Of a DNA stretch of 64,000 nucleotides, positions 38,227-49,303 are shown one piece after another. Source of the stretch: Streptococcus dysgalactiae subsp. dysgalactiae (lineage in GTDB: Bacteria > Bacillota > Bacilli > Lactobacillales > Streptococcaceae); the NCBI RefSeq assembly GCF_900459225.1, contig NZ_UHFH01000003.1, forward strand, positions 1,518,501 to 1,582,500, read 5' to 3'. Every line of letters starts with the position of its first letter. The first letter of the stretch is position 1. Position numbers and translations under genes: made by a program. The notes below the pieces were generated by a model. It saw only the letters and a list, made by a program, of their open reading frames with translations. It was not told the origin of the DNA and searched no databases.

Positions 38227-38894
38227 TCGCCCACCTCACTAATGATGGCTTGCTGGATATAATTATCCACACTCCGAGCTTTCTTGCTTAACCGTGGCTT
38301 GCAGAGGTCCACTAAAGAACACAAAGAACAATTTTTGAAAAATTCTGCTTTAGGCAATTGCTTTTTGTTATATAGTTCATGCATGGCATCCGCTAATTCC
38401 CTCACCTCTTGACGCAAAGCTGATGTCATTTCAACAGTCACTCTTTGATTTACACTATGGTAATAAAGACAACCTTCCTTAATGTGACAGCCTAACGTTT
38501 CTTCTAAACACATGGTCTGAGCCACCAACTGGACGATATCTCTTGCATCTTTTTTAGGTTTCCCGCGCTTGTACTCCACAACTTTTGGCAACTATTTCCC
38601 ACATTTTCCCCTCAAAGACACACCTTGATTATCTTTATAAAATTCCACCACATCCATAATTCCTGAAAGTCCAAGTTCTGCAGAAGAAATGGGCATGGCA
38701 CGTGAGACCAAAAGATCTTTTCGTTTTTCTTTAATGTATGGATTATCTGCTTTAGTATGTAGAATCTGCCCATGCGCTGTCGCATCATTATCAAGCCATT
38801 GTTGCTCAATATGGATCAAGGCCCATTGACGTTTACAAAATTGGAAATGCTGAATACCTGATAGCATTAAATAATCATCTTCGGCATAGACCAT
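38223..38894 (-). pseudogene. cas4: Cas4 nuclease interrupted by an in-frame stop
   Basis: The N-terminal 100 codons (SGIQHFQFCKRQWALIHIEQ; first iron-sulfur Cys near 20) end at a TAG at 38592-38594. The rest continues in the same frame as KVVEYKRGKPKK (nuclease ExK) and ends with the Cys cluster NCSLCSLVDLC. There is no shift of frame, so one base change (for example from TGG) explains the break. Read-through or TTG re-initiation at 38591 cannot be excluded. Confidence 0.85.
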
Positions 38895-38895
38895 A

Positions 38896-39744
38896 CTAGA
38901 GTCCTTCTAGGATTTCAACCGTTAAACCTTTCGCTTCATATTTAGCCAATTTTTCTTGATTTAGATGAATCTGATAAGCGTCATAAGTACTTTTCTCTTC
39001 TATTGATTGATGATACTCTAACAAATCAAAGACACGCGCACTTGAAATATTTCCTAATTTGCTTGAATGCGTAAACCAAAAGACTTCACGAACTCGCATA
39101 GAACCTTCCGGACGTGCAGACGACGCATCATTTTCAAACAAGCTAACCAAAACCTCTTTAATGGCGTCGGCATCTTCCTGAGAAAATCCAGTCTTTTCAG
39201 CAAAATAAGCATTGATAGAACCTTTAAGTACATACACACCATAATCTACAAAATGTTTTGTCCCCATCGTATCAGAAGAGCGACCGCTCTCATTCTTAGC
39301 TTCCATACCATTGGTACTACGCGTAATTTGAAGGCTGGAAATGACAATCGGCTCCAAGGACTTAGCCATACTGATGGAGACTGGTCCACGCACCCCAATT
39401 GATTTTTTCAGATAAGTAAAAACTTGTCCAAAAGCACGAACATCAAACCATAATGCATTTGCTTTTTCTTCAATTTCTGTGTCAGGTGTCTTAGCTGTAA
39501 AATGTTGTGAAAAGCGTTTTTCTAGTGAACGAAAGTCATCTTCAATACGTTCATTAGCTTGCACAAAAATAGGTTTCCCCATATCTTGCAGACGATTACG
39601 AATCTTACGTTTAATGGAGACATCACTCATCACACCATATCCTTTGGCATCTGTACGAGGCATGTTTCCATTTAAGGGATCACCATTTGCATTTGCTTCT
39701 TTCACTTCAAGGGTTACCATAAAATCAATTTTGTGTTCCAACAT
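38896..39744 (-). CDS. cas7: Cas7 backbone subunit (Csd2, type I-C)
   Basis: About 282 aa from the ATG at 39742-39744, preceded by GAGGAG. It begins MLEHKIDFMVTLEVKEANANGDPLNGNMPRTD, with the N-terminal RRM and the glycine/asparagine-rich motif of Csd2. It coats the crRNA in Cascade. It appears intact; it lies 4 bp after cas8c. Confidence 0.92.
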   Translation of the reverse strand: MLEHKIDFMVTLEVKEANANGDPLNGNMPRTDAKGYGVMSDVSIKRKIRNRLQDMGKPIFVQANERIEDDFRSLEKRFSQHFTAKTPDTEIEEKANALWFDVRAFGQVFTYLKKSIGVRGPVSISMAKSLEPIVISSLQITRSTNGMEAKNESGRSSDTMGTKHFVDYGVYVLKGSINAYFAEKTGFSQEDADAIKEVLVSLFENDASSARPEGSMRVREVFWFTHSSKLGNISSARVFDLLEYHQSIEEKSTYDAYQIHLNQEKLAKYEAKGLTVEILEGL

Positions 39745-39748
39745 CTTT

Positions 39749-41644
39749 TTACTCCTCACTTTCCGTTACTTCAGTGTTTTGTTTTGTATAATAATAGTTT
39801 TTCTCAGCATAATACCCAAAAATAAAGCGGTAATCTAACGGTTTCTCCATTGTTTCTGTTTCTAACAGAGGATTTAACAGTTCTAAAATCTCTTCTTTTT
39901 CTTTTTCTAATTTCTTCCAACTGCCACGACGATTTAATTTCAATGGTTCTTCGTAAGGCTTAATTTTATTCTCCAATAACATCATCAATTTTGTTGGCTG
40001 TCCAGTATAGGCCGTCCAATAACGTTCAGCATTGGTAATGCGATCGCTGTCGGTTCCATCCAAACCATAACGCAACGTCTCGATTAATTCAAAAATTGCT
40101 AATAATCGCCCGAAAAGATAGGAACGATTTTGATTGGTATGATCTAGCATCGGTGAAAATTCCTCCCCATTTTGTTTGTGTAAAATTGCTAAGCAGACCT
40201 GCTCAACTTGATACCAGTGCTTACGGTAACGATGTCGTTCTTTAACATTGCTACCTAACTTTTTGACAATGGACTGTGGCATCGGTTTACCATCAATCAA
40301 ACTTGTCACTAACTTTTGAACTTGATCACTTTTGAAGTTATCATTATCTAATTCAAGGAAGCGATCCCTATCAACCCCGTAGGACACATTAAGGATGTCA
40401 TGAAAAGTAGGGGTTCTTAAGCGATTTTTCCCAAACTTAGATCGCGACTCCCAACTGTATTTTTCCTGCCATTTATCAAGATTGGTGAGTAATTGGGATG
40501 CTTGAAGCTGACGAAAATATTTTAAAGCAATCCGCCCATTGCTGGTTTTATTCAAAATAGCAACGTAGTAAGTGGCATCGTTAGCAAATAATTTTTGTCC
40601 CTTGATAAATGATTTACCAATTCTTTTATTGTCTTCAGTTGCTAATGCTATAACAGGGGGCGTATCGTCATCATCATCTTCTTCAAGTCCATCATCAAAG
40701 ATTGGTGATACAATATCCAACCGACTATCATTTGTTAAATCATCGCTGAACCAGTTGATTAAATATTGAGAGGACCCTAACCAAGTACTAGTATTTTTAT
40801 TTTCTAAAAGATACTTGATCATTAAGTGAATCTTTTCGGAGGTTTCATAGCCAACACTAAAAACGTCTTCGTGTTCTCTAAAACGTCCTTTATAAGCTTC
40901 TCTTTTATTACTAACAGAAATGATTTTAGCATTCCCCATCAGTCCTCTATGCTTATTGATAAGCTGCTCCTCTCGTCCACTAATATTACAAATACCAAGA
41001 TTTTCACGATTTGCTTCAACAAAAGAAATATAGGATTGGTGTAAGGCTTTAAATGTCGAAACCGATTCATTTTTAAAGCCCTGAAATTGGTCAATTAAAA
41101 ATTCTAAAAAACAAGCTGATAAATCAATTAGTTTTTCTTTTCCAGTAACATCACAAAAGGTGATTTTTAATTGATTATTTTGATAATCAGGACCAATTAA
41201 AGAATCGAGAATCAATGTTAGAAATTCTGGTTTCAAAATAAATTGCTGAACAATGGTTAAAAACCTCTTGACGTCACCCTCCTCACAATAATCAATCCAA
41301 TTATTAAGTTGCTTATGAAAAGAATCATACTGGGATTGGTCCACTTCAGCACTATAATAAGCAAATTTATCGACTAGGGGATGCGGTGCAGGATTACTAC
41401 CCGACCTAGCAACAGAATCAGCCGTTACAGGAAAAATAATCATTTGCTTATCTGCCATAAATTCTGCCTTGTGAAACTGGCCATCTTTGTCAAGTTTCAC
41501 TGAAATGATATTTTTGCCATTTGACTTTAAACTCGTATGATAAATCGGCAGTAAAACCGGCTCATTATCTCTTTTTTGATTATCAACCAAGTCTGCTAGC
41601 TCTGCTTTCTCATAGGTCTTCAAGAGAGAACTAAAAAAATCCAT
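39749..41644 (-). CDS. cas8c: Cas8c large subunit (Csd1, type I-C)
   Basis: 631 aa, typical of Csd1. The N-terminus MDFFSSLLKTYEKAE and the segments SRFGKNRLRTPTFHDI-like (SKFGKNRLRTPTFHD) and LFGRLLAIFELIE are characteristic. It recognises the PAM and contributes the small-subunit function by internal translation in type I-C. The start overlaps the cas5c stop by one base. It appears intact. Confidence 0.9.
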   Translation of the reverse strand: MDFFSSLLKTYEKAELADLVDNQKRDNEPVLLPIYHTSLKSNGKNIISVKLDKDGQFHKAEFMADKQMIIFPVTADSVARSGSNPAPHPLVDKFAYYSAEVDQSQYDSFHKQLNNWIDYCEEGDVKRFLTIVQQFILKPEFLTLILDSLIGPDYQNNQLKITFCDVTGKEKLIDLSACFLEFLIDQFQGFKNESVSTFKALHQSYISFVEANRENLGICNISGREEQLINKHRGLMGNAKIISVSNKREAYKGRFREHEDVFSVGYETSEKIHLMIKYLLENKNTSTWLGSSQYLINWFSDDLTNDSRLDIVSPIFDDGLEEDDDDDTPPVIALATEDNKRIGKSFIKGQKLFANDATYYVAILNKTSNGRIALKYFRQLQASQLLTNLDKWQEKYSWESRSKFGKNRLRTPTFHDILNVSYGVDRDRFLELDNDNFKSDQVQKLVTSLIDGKPMPQSIVKKLGSNVKERHRYRKHWYQVEQVCLAILHKQNGEEFSPMLDHTNQNRSYLFGRLLAIFELIETLRYGLDGTDSDRITNAERYWTAYTGQPTKLMMLLENKIKPYEEPLKLNRRGSWKKLEKEKEEILELLNPLLETETMEKPLDYRFIFGYYAEKNYYYTKQNTEVTESEE

Positions 41645-42372
41645 CAGTTTTCTCCTTTCTCCATGTCATCATACTCCATGTATTCATCGTTAACCGACTT
41701 TATCTCCTCTGGTGCTTTAAAAGCATAACTAGAAAGTGTGTTAACAATATCGCATTCAGACTGTGCTTTAAACGTAATGACTCCATTTTTCATCACAGTC
41801 TTTGTAAAATATGATTTCAATGGTGTCTTTTTGTCTTTCGGATAGGCAAAAGAATGGAACATGATTCCCAAGTCGATATTGACACCATTATAGTACGATA
41901 CAGCAGTCTCATACTCTTCTTGGCTGATATCATCTACAAGACCTACACATTCTCTTGTACCTAAAAACACATCTCGACGTCCACCTTTACAAATAGAACG
42001 CCCCATAATGGCTTCATGTTTAGCTGGAAGTCTATCTGTGTTCAAATCTTTTCTATCTTCATTCCAAACAAAATGAAACTTGATCAGATAAACAACATCA
42101 CTCAAATATGATACATAACTTAAATCTGCACTATAATTATGCAACAGAGCCCTAACACCCTGTAATTCGATTTGAATTTGGTTAATAATCTTAACCTCTG
42201 TGACAATATTAGTAAAGGTCGGCTTATAATAGATGGCATCAACGATGCCATTCAATGCTTGCCTAGTCGGAACGGAATAGGATGACCGTTCCGATCCCCC
42301 CTTTGTGGCTGGATTGGTAAAAAGGGCTCGCTGACCACTTACTCTCACGTAGAAGTCTCTAGATCTGTACAA
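41644..42372 (-). CDS. cas5c: Cas5c crRNA-processing endonuclease (Csd5 type)
   Basis: About 242 aa from a TTG start at 42370-42372, chosen because AAGGAGG lies just upstream and the product LYRSRDFYVRVSGQRALFTN begins like other Cas5c proteins. The longer frame to 42552 adds unrelated sequence overlapping cas3. In type I-C, Cas5c replaces Cas6 and cuts pre-crRNA. It appears intact. Confidence 0.9.
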   Translation of the reverse strand: MYRSRDFYVRVSGQRALFTNPATKGGSERSSYSVPTRQALNGIVDAIYYKPTFTNIVTEVKIINQIQIELQGVRALLHNYSADLSYVSYLSDVVYLIKFHFVWNEDRKDLNTDRLPAKHEAIMGRSICKGGRRDVFLGTRECVGLVDDISQEEYETAVSYYNGVNIDLGIMFHSFAYPKDKKTPLKSYFTKTVMKNGVITFKAQSECDIVNTLSSYAFKAPEEIKSVNDEYMEYDDMEKGEN

Positions 42373-43453
42373 GCTATTTTCCTCCTTCTGTTTTTGAAAA
42401 CTTACCTTATTAAATGATCTAAATTGATAATAATTATTAACGATGATTGGCAGGTTAACAAGATCCTCTGCCGACCTTTTGTTGACCTGCTTTCGTTTTG
42501 ATTTATAAGCGAAAATTATCTGAGTCGTATTTAACTCCTCTTTCTGTGTCATAATACTCCGACGTCAAAACCAGAATCTGACCATTTAGATAAGATTTTG
42601 TTGCCTCAAGGAGAGGATCGTTCTCGCGGACATTAACCGTGAAAGGTTGTAAGTCTTTTAGTAATGATTTTATCGTTTGATAATCTTCTGCTGATAAAAA
42701 ATGTGACGCACCTAATTCTTCTAAATAAGCCAATTTTTTCTCAGCTTCTCCATAAGATACAAGAATTCCTATCATGTCATTATTGATGAGGTTCATTTTG
42801 GCTCCTGCTGTTTTAAAAGCTTGTTTTAACTTACCTTTGAACTTTTTATTTACCGTCTGATAAGTATTAAGGCTTAAATAGTCGTAGATTGATATGTCGT
42901 CTTCCAAAGGATAATCCATCAGTCCTTGATTATTGGCATAATAATACTCAAAAAAGTCACGGTTTAAAGTTGAGATATCAATTGGAGACCCGATCTTATG
43001 AAGAATAGATTCTGTGGCTTCTTTTTTAGCTTTTATTTCTGTCAGCCTAGAAATATTTTCCTCTTCATTGGTCAGATTGACAAGAGTAACTTGACCTTTA
43101 TCTCGTTTGCCTTCTCGATTACATCGTCCAGCAGCTTGAACAATAGAATCAATTCCTGAATAGGAACGAATGACGCGATGAAAATCAACATCTACACCTG
43201 CTTCAATTAATTGTGTGCTAATACAAATAATAGGGATATTATTTTGTAACTCCGTTTTGACCTTAGCAATCAAGTCAAGCCTATGCTGCGCACACATATT
43301 CGTCGAAAGCTGATAGACCGGTCTATCAGTCATGTCTTTTAGCATAGTATAGCAGCTATTAACCGTTTTTTTCGTGTTAAAAATAGTAAGAACTGAGTTT
43401 TGAACTGCACCCCAAAAGTTAGACAACAAATCTAACTTTTGGGGTGTTTTTCT

Positions 43454-43969
43454 ATGAAATTAAGTTATGAAGATAAAATTGAAATCTATCGCTTACGACA
43501 ATCTGGTTGGACATGGCCTAAAATCAGTCAAACATTTAATATGAGTAAGTATAACCTTCAATACATGGTCCGCCTTATTGATATACACGGATTGGAAAGT
43601 GTTTGTAAAAGGAAAAATAGGTATTATTCTCCTGAACTAAAGCAGGAAATCATAAACGAAGTTCTGATGAAAGGTAGGTCTCAGCTAGAGGTTTCTCTAG
43701 ATTATGGATTACCAAACAAGGGAATGCTTCCTAATTGGATAGCGCAATACAAGAAAAACGGGTATACTATTCTTGAGAAATCAAGAGGGAGACCTGTAAA
43801 GATGGGACGCAAACCAAAGAGAAAACTTGAAGAAATGACTGAATTAGAGCGTCTTCAATATGATAATGAGTACCTTAGAGCGGAGAATGCCGTACTAAAA
43901 AAGTTGAGAGAACTCCGATTGAGGGTCGAAGCAAGGCTCAAAGAGCAACAGAAATCATTCAAGGACTAA
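43454..43969 (+). CDS. IS3-family OrfA (helix-turn-helix)
   Basis: About 171 aa from the ATG at 43454 (MKLSYEDKIEIYRLRQSG). It contains two helix-turn-helix regions and a C-terminal leucine-rich segment (LERLQYDNEYLRAENAVLKKL). A slippery A6G heptamer at 43897-43903 would allow a -1 shift. The shifted frame reads without stops (KKVERTPIEGRSKAQRATEI) straight into OrfB, giving the OrfAB transposase. Confidence 0.88.
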   Translation: MKLSYEDKIEIYRLRQSGWTWPKISQTFNMSKYNLQYMVRLIDIHGLESVCKRKNRYYSPELKQEIINEVLMKGRSQLEVSLDYGLPNKGMLPNWIAQYKKNGYTILEKSRGRPVKMGRKPKRKLEEMTELERLQYDNEYLRAENAVLKKLRELRLRVEARLKEQQKSFKD

Positions 43970-44004
43970 TCAATGTATTTGATTTAAGAATCCTACTTAA
44001 TATT

Positions 44005-44802
44005 TTGAAGCTGTCTCGATCAACCTACTATTATCAGGTTAAACGTCTAACTCAGGGAGATAACAACAAAGAATTAAAAGAAGCTATTCAAGATATTTAT
44101 TCTGAGAACAAAGGGAGATATGGTTACCGTAGAATTCACCTCGAACTTAAAAATCGAGGCTATAAAGTTAATCATAAGAAAGTTCAACGTTTGATGACAG
44201 AACTTGGTTTGAAAGCTAGAATCCGTGCGAAACGTCGCTATAACTCTTATAAAGGTGAGGTTGGCAAGAAAGCTGATAATCTCATTAAGCGTCAATTTAA
44301 AGCTACCCAACCACTTAAGAAGTGTTATACCGATGTCACAGAGTTTTCAATTCCTGCTAGTGATCAAAAATTGTATCTATCACCAGTTCTTGATGGCTTT
44401 AACAGTGAGATTATTGCATATCATTTATCTACCTCGCCAAACTTACAACAACTTAAAACGATGCTTTCCGAGGCTTTTCCTGAACAAACTTACCAGGGCA
44501 CTATTTTACATAGTGACCAAGGATGGCAATATCAACACACTTACTACCATCATTTTCTTGAGGTGCATGGAATGAGACCGTCCATGTCGCGTAAAGGAAA
44601 TAGCTTAGATAACGGCATGATGGAATCTTTTTTTGGAACATTGAAGACAGAAATGTTTTATGGGTTTGAGAAGGAATTTACTTCCCTCGAAACATTAAAA
44701 ACAGCTATTTCAGAATATATCAACTACTACAACACTAAACGAATCAAACTTACATTAAAAGGACTAAGTCCTGTGCAATACAGAACTCAATCCTTAACTT
44801 AA
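44005..44802 (+). CDS. IS3-family OrfB transposase (DDE)
   Basis: 265 aa of OrfB. The integrase-core triad is D in CYTDVTEF (near 110), D in LHSDQGWQY (near 172) and E in GMMESFFGTLKTE (near 208). The reading frame is intact and is expected to be expressed by -1 frameshifting from OrfA rather than from its own start. Confidence 0.92.
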   Translation: MKLSRSTYYYQVKRLTQGDNNKELKEAIQDIYSENKGRYGYRRIHLELKNRGYKVNHKKVQRLMTELGLKARIRAKRRYNSYKGEVGKKADNLIKRQFKATQPLKKCYTDVTEFSIPASDQKLYLSPVLDGFNSEIIAYHLSTSPNLQQLKTMLSEAFPEQTYQGTILHSDQGWQYQHTYYHHFLEVHGMRPSMSRKGNSLDNGMMESFFGTLKTEMFYGFEKEFTSLETLKTAISEYINYYNTKRIKLTLKGLSPVQYRTQSLT

Positions 44803-46407
44803 AATATAATGTCCAACTTTTGGGGGTCACTTCATTTTCCTCTCCTAAAATAAGATTAATAACATTAGTCAAATGAACTTTCTGATTATTATCATCAAAT
44901 TTCCTAAGCTCTGTCCTTGAAAAAATCTGTTTTTCTTCAATCGTTAACTCAACTATTTCAGCTGATTCTCCCAAGTTCCCTCCATAACAGATACGATGGT
45001 CAATCTCTGAAGAATCATAAGCAGGTTGTGTTGCTGTACAAAGAACAATGGTTGTGTTCATGACTTTGTTTAAAAAATTCATCGTTAAATTAAACAAACT
45101 TGTAACTTCAATAGGCAGGGACTGAACTTCATCTAGAATCACAACACTATTAATCAAACTTGAAAAACGTCTCAGATTAGCTGATTTTGTTTTAAAAAGT
45201 GTTTGGAAAAATTGAACCATAGAAGTCAAGACTACTTGACTATCCCAGCTATCACTAAGATAAGCTGACAGTAAATTGTTCTTGTCATCGTCATCTTCAT
45301 TAGCCTGTTTAACCACATTGGAATGGTGTTCTAGAACACTAAGGTCACCTGTAACTTTTCTGATTTCGGAAGCATTTTGCTCAAGGACTGAGAGAAAAGG
45401 TGTTATGTAAAAAAATCTTGATTTATCTTGATGAACTAATTGGTGAAACGCATAGCGCATACTAAGATTAGTCTTGCCAGCTCCTGTTGGTAAATCTAAG
45501 CGATAAATCCCCTTAGAATCTCGTTTACCTCTTTCTTTAACACGCTCAGCGATTTCTGTCCGAATAGTATTCAACTGATTGTTTGGCCGCCCAAAGCTAG
45601 CATATTTTTGTTCAATGGCTGCTAAATAAGAGTGTTTTAGAGAGGATCGCTCTATTTTATCCATAGGACTTATTTTAAGACCATAGGCATTTACTGTGTC
45701 TAAAATATCAGCGTTTTTTAAGAGTGACAAGTAAAATCTCACCATACAAGACTGATAATAATCCCACTCACTCTTATCTTGCCAGTTTAAGGAAGACACG
45801 GCTTGTTGATAATTATCAAAAGCTTTATCAATAAGCTCCCTTAAATCTTTGTAGCCATAATCACATAATTTTTCTTCTAATTTTAAAGCGTATCCTTTAA
45901 TATCTTCATGATAGTGATAACCATCTAAGTCTCTATTGATACGATTTTTAAATTTATTAAAGCTATAATATTCAGCATCGTCAGAATAGTAGCATAGATC
46001 ATACATCCCATGATGAGCAGAGATGACATACCCCACCATTTCGTTGAATGTCATTCTCTCATTTTTATCAACCCCTCGGTTTTTTAGATGAGGCCCAATA
46101 ATAGAACATAAGTATTTTGCCCCTGCATAAGAGTGATCAACATGCCGATTGGGATTATTTAATAATTTATCTTGAAAGGCTCGATCAGATTTGCCCAGGT
46201 CGTGGTAAAGACCAATTAAAAAAAGCACATCTCCTTGACCAATTATAGATGCTTCCTGTCGACTAGAACAGGCCACATGCCATAAATGCTCATCTAAAGA
46301 CTGCTTTTTTTCAGATTCTTGTTCTGTTTTCTTTTGATAATGTGCCAAAGTTTCCTTAGTCATCATCAGCTTCTCTCCCTTATCCCTAACTCATATCCCT
46401 AAATGAT

Positions 46408-46444
46408 ATATTAACATTTTCGCAAGTAAATGTAAACGGATACA
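46408..46444 (-). promoter_or_regulatory. cas operon promoter overlapped by a cre-like site
   Basis: On the minus strand, -35 TTTACA (46431-46436) and -10 TAATAT (46408-46413) are 17 bp apart, about 45 bp before the cas3 start. TGTAAACGGATACA (46431-46444) matches the cre consensus at 13 of 14 and covers the -35. This predicts carbon-catabolite repression of the cas genes by CcpA. Confidence 0.55.
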
Positions 46445-46483
46445 TTGACTAATACTTCCTCAAACGGCCACTAAATTAGTTGA

Positions 46484-46518
46484 CAAAAAAACAAGAATCT
46501 TGATGACTCAAGATTCTT
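46484..46518 (-). terminator. Terminator after valS
   Basis: A perfect 11-bp stem (46493-46503 with 46508-46518) around TGAC, followed by a T run on the minus strand. It insulates the cas promoter from valS. Confidence 0.85.
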
Positions 46519-46632
46519 ATTCGGAGTTCTGTAAAAAGAAATTATTTTTCGGCTAAGCGTAGTTTAGCTTAGGAAACTTAAACCTAGCTTAATCAAAGGT
46601 TAAAGCGCCCTATTAAACTGGAGTTTGGTTAA

Positions 46633-49284
46633 TTACCCCACCAACTTCTGCATCTCCACAATCCGTTCTTGGGTGGCGTCGTATTTAGCTTGGTAGTCGG
46701 CTTGTTTATCTTTTTCTTTTTGGACAACTTCTGGTTTGGCGTTGGCGACGAAGCGTTCGTTGCCGAGTTTTTTGCCGACCATGTCCAGTTCTTTTTGCCA
46801 TTTAGCCAGTTCTTTATCTAGGCGAGCGAGTTCTTCTTCCACGTTAAGCAAATCTGCTAGTGGCAAGTAGATTTCAGCACCTGTGATGATGCTGGTCATA
46901 GCCAGTTCTGGCGCAGCAATGGCTGAGCTGATTTCTAATTTTTCAGGATTGGTGAAGCGTTTGATGTAGTTGATATTATCATTGAAGAAATCTTCCAACT
47001 CACTATCTGCTGTCTTCACCAAAATGGTAATTGGTTTTGATGGCGCCACGTTTACTTCTGCACGCGCATTTCGTACAGCACGGATAAGATCCTTCAGACT
47101 TTCCACACCTTTATGCGCAGCCTCATTTTCAAAAGCAGGAGTAACTGTAGGGTATGCTGCGGTCACAATCGAACTTTGGGCATATTGGGCATAGATTTCT
47201 TCGGTTACAAATGGCATGATTGGGTGAAGGAGACGCAAGATTTTGTCTAAAGTATAAAGAAGGACAGAGCGCGTGATAACTTTCTCAGCTTCGTTGTCGC
47301 TATACAGCACTTCCTTGGTCAATTCCACATACCAGTTAGCAAATTCTTCCCAGATAAAATTGTAAAGAATGTGTCCTGCCACACCAAACTCGAACTTGTC
47401 AAAGTTTTCCGTAACTTTAGCGATTGTTTCATTGAGGTTGTGGAGAATCCACTGGTCAGTCACATTTCCAGCTTCTGAGGCAGCTACCTTAGCCACATTA
47501 CTTTCAGCTTCTTCCAAGATCAACCCTTCATTATTCATGAGGATATAGCGAGAAATGTTCCAAATCTTGTTGATGAAATTCCAAGAGGCGTCCATTTTTT
47601 CATAGCTGAAACGAACATCCTGACCTGGCGCAGAGCCGTTTGACAAGAACCAACGGAGGGCATCCGCACCGTATTTCTCAATAACATCCATCGGATCAAT
47701 CCCGTTCCCCAATGATTTAGACATTTTGCGTCCTTCTTCGTCACGAATAAGACCGTGAATGAGGACATTTTGGAATGGCTGACGCCCTGTAAATTCAAGC
47801 GATTGGAAAATCATACGTGACACCCAGAAGAAAATGATATCATAACCTGTTACTAAGGTTGACGTTGGGAAATAACGTTTGAAATCTTCTGAATCTGTAT
47901 CAGGCCATCCCATGGTTGAGAACGGCCATAAAGCAGATGAGAACCAAGTGTCAAGAACATCTTCATCTTGAGTCCAGCCATCACCTTCTGGTGCTTCTTC
48001 GCCAACGTAAATCTCACCTTCTGCATTGTACCAAGCAGGAATTTGGTGACCCCACCAAAGCTGACGCGAGATTACCCAGTCATGGACATTTTCCATCCAT
48101 TGAAGGAAGGTATCGTTGAAACGTGGTGGGTAGAAATCTACTCGGTCATCTGTTTCTTGGTTGTCCATAGCTTGTTTAGCAAGCTCATCCATTTTTACAA
48201 ACCATTGAGTGGATAGACGAGGCTCAACGACTGCACCAGAACGTTCTGAGTGACCTACTGAGTGAACACGTTTTTCGATGTTTACTAGGGCACCAAGTTC
48301 TTCAAGTTTAGCAACGGTAGCTTTACGAGCTTCAAAACGGTCCATGCCTACAAAGTCGCCAGCTAACTCATTCATGGTTCCATCATCGTTCATGACATTG
48401 ACTTGTGGTAGATTATGGCGTTGACCAACCTCAAAGTCATTAGGGTCATGAGCAGGCGTGATTTTAACTACCCCAGTCCCAAATTCAGGATCCGCATGCT
48501 CGTCACCCACGATTGGAATCAATTTATTCACGATTGGTAAAATAACATGTTTACCAATCAAATCTTTGTAACGAGGGTCTTCTGGGTTTACGGCAACGGC
48601 AACGTCTCCAAACATGGTTTCTGGTCGCGTTGTTGCCACTTGAAGGGCGCGTGAGCCATCTTCCAACATGTAGTTCATGTGGTAGAAAGCCCCTTCCACA
48701 TCCTTGTGGATAACCTCGATGTCGGATAGGGCAGTTCTGGCAGCTGGGTCCCAGTTGATGATGAATTCACCACGGTAAATCCAGCCTTTTTTGTAGAGGT
48801 CAACGAAAACCTTGCGAACTGCTTTTGACAAGCCCTCATCTAGTGTGAAACGTTCACGGCTGTAGTCCACAGAAAGACCCATTTTGCCCCACTGTTCTTT
48901 AATCGTAGTGGCATATTCGTCTTTCCATTCCCAAACCTTGTCTAGGAATTTTTCACGACCCAAGTCATAACGGGTGATGCCTTGACCACGCAAGCGTTCT
49001 TCGACTTTAGCCTGTGTCGCAATCCCTGCATGGTCCATCCCTGGCAACCAAAGCGTATCAAAGCCCTGCATGCGTTTTTGACGAATGATAATATCTTGAA
49101 GCGTTGTGTCCCAAGCGTGTCCCAAGTGCAACTTACCAGTCACATTTGGCGGTGGAATCACGATAGAATATGGTTTTGCTTTTTGGTCTCCTGATGGCTT
49201 GAAAACATCTGCATCAAGCCATTTTTGATAACGACCCGCCTCAACCTCGGCAGGATTGTATTTAGGTGATAGTTCTTTTGACAT
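46633..49284 (-). CDS. valS: Valyl-tRNA synthetase
   Basis: 883 aa, full length. Class I motifs: HIGH as KLHLGHAWD (near 52-60), KMSKS as [11 protein letters not shown] (near 520), and a C-terminal coiled coil (about 815-883) that binds tRNA. The editing domain lies at about 190-350. It is probably the last gene of a transcript that starts at the T-box at 52.07 kb; a terminator follows. Confidence 0.97.
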   Translation of the reverse strand: MSKELSPKYNPAEVEAGRYQKWLDADVFKPSGDQKAKPYSIVIPPPNVTGKLHLGHAWDTTLQDIIIRQKRMQGFDTLWLPGMDHAGIATQAKVEERLRGQGITRYDLGREKFLDKVWEWKDEYATTIKEQWGKMGLSVDYSRERFTLDEGLSKAVRKVFVDLYKKGWIYRGEFIINWDPAARTALSDIEVIHKDVEGAFYHMNYMLEDGSRALQVATTRPETMFGDVAVAVNPEDPRYKDLIGKHVILPIVNKLIPIVGDEHADPEFGTGVVKITPAHDPNDFEVGQRHNLPQVNVMNDDGTMNELAGDFVGMDRFEARKATVAKLEELGALVNIEKRVHSVGHSERSGAVVEPRLSTQWFVKMDELAKQAMDNQETDDRVDFYPPRFNDTFLQWMENVHDWVISRQLWWGHQIPAWYNAEGEIYVGEEAPEGDGWTQDEDVLDTWFSSALWPFSTMGWPDTDSEDFKRYFPTSTLVTGYDIIFFWVSRMIFQSLEFTGRQPFQNVLIHGLIRDEEGRKMSKSLGNGIDPMDVIEKYGADALRWFLSNGSAPGQDVRFSYEKMDASWNFINKIWNISRYILMNNEGLILEEAESNVAKVAASEAGNVTDQWILHNLNETIAKVTENFDKFEFGVAGHILYNFIWEEFANWYVELTKEVLYSDNEAEKVITRSVLLYTLDKILRLLHPIMPFVTEEIYAQYAQSSIVTAAYPTVTPAFENEAAHKGVESLKDLIRAVRNARAEVNVAPSKPITILVKTADSELEDFFNDNINYIKRFTNPEKLEISSAIAAPELAMTSIITGAEIYLPLADLLNVEEELARLDKELAKWQKELDMVGKKLGNERFVANAKPEVVQKEKDKQADYQAKYDATQERIVEMQKLVG

Positions 49285-49303
49285 AGTATGTCCTTTCTAG
49301 TTT

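Larger units (their letters stand above)
43401..44834 (+). mobile_element. IS3-family (IS150 group) insertion in cas3
   Basis: 1434 bp with imperfect terminal inverted repeats: TGAACTGCACCCCAAAAGTT at the left and TGAAGTGACCCCCAAAAGTT at the right. It is flanked by a 3-bp TTT duplication (43398-43400 and 44835-44837). It carries orfA and orfB joined by a potential -1 frameshift. It is inserted opposite to cas3. Confidence 0.93.
42503..46366 (-). pseudogene. cas3: Cas3 helicase-nuclease, split by an IS3-family insertion
   Basis: The N-terminal part (46366 to 44835) carries the HD nuclease motif LYHDLGKS (near residue 52), Walker A DLPTGAGKTNLS and VVILDEVQSLP. It ends at LGEEN inside the IS. 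The C-terminal part (from 43400) resumes at NSVLTIFNTKKTV and ends at 42503. Removing the IS and one copy of the TTT duplication gives GGA GAG GAA AAC TCA GTT in one frame, restoring about 808 aa. The insertion is therefore the only visible lesion. Cas3 is the DNA-degrading effector, so interference should be lost. Confidence 0.93.

Noticed and set aside
40572..40769. 65-aa plus-strand frame with poly-Ser
   Set aside because: It is the antisense of an acidic Asp/Glu run in cas8c, a composition artefact.
42373..42552. N-terminal extension of Cas5c
   Set aside because: It is unrelated to Cas5c and lies between cas3 and the TTG start, which has a strong AAGGAGG site.
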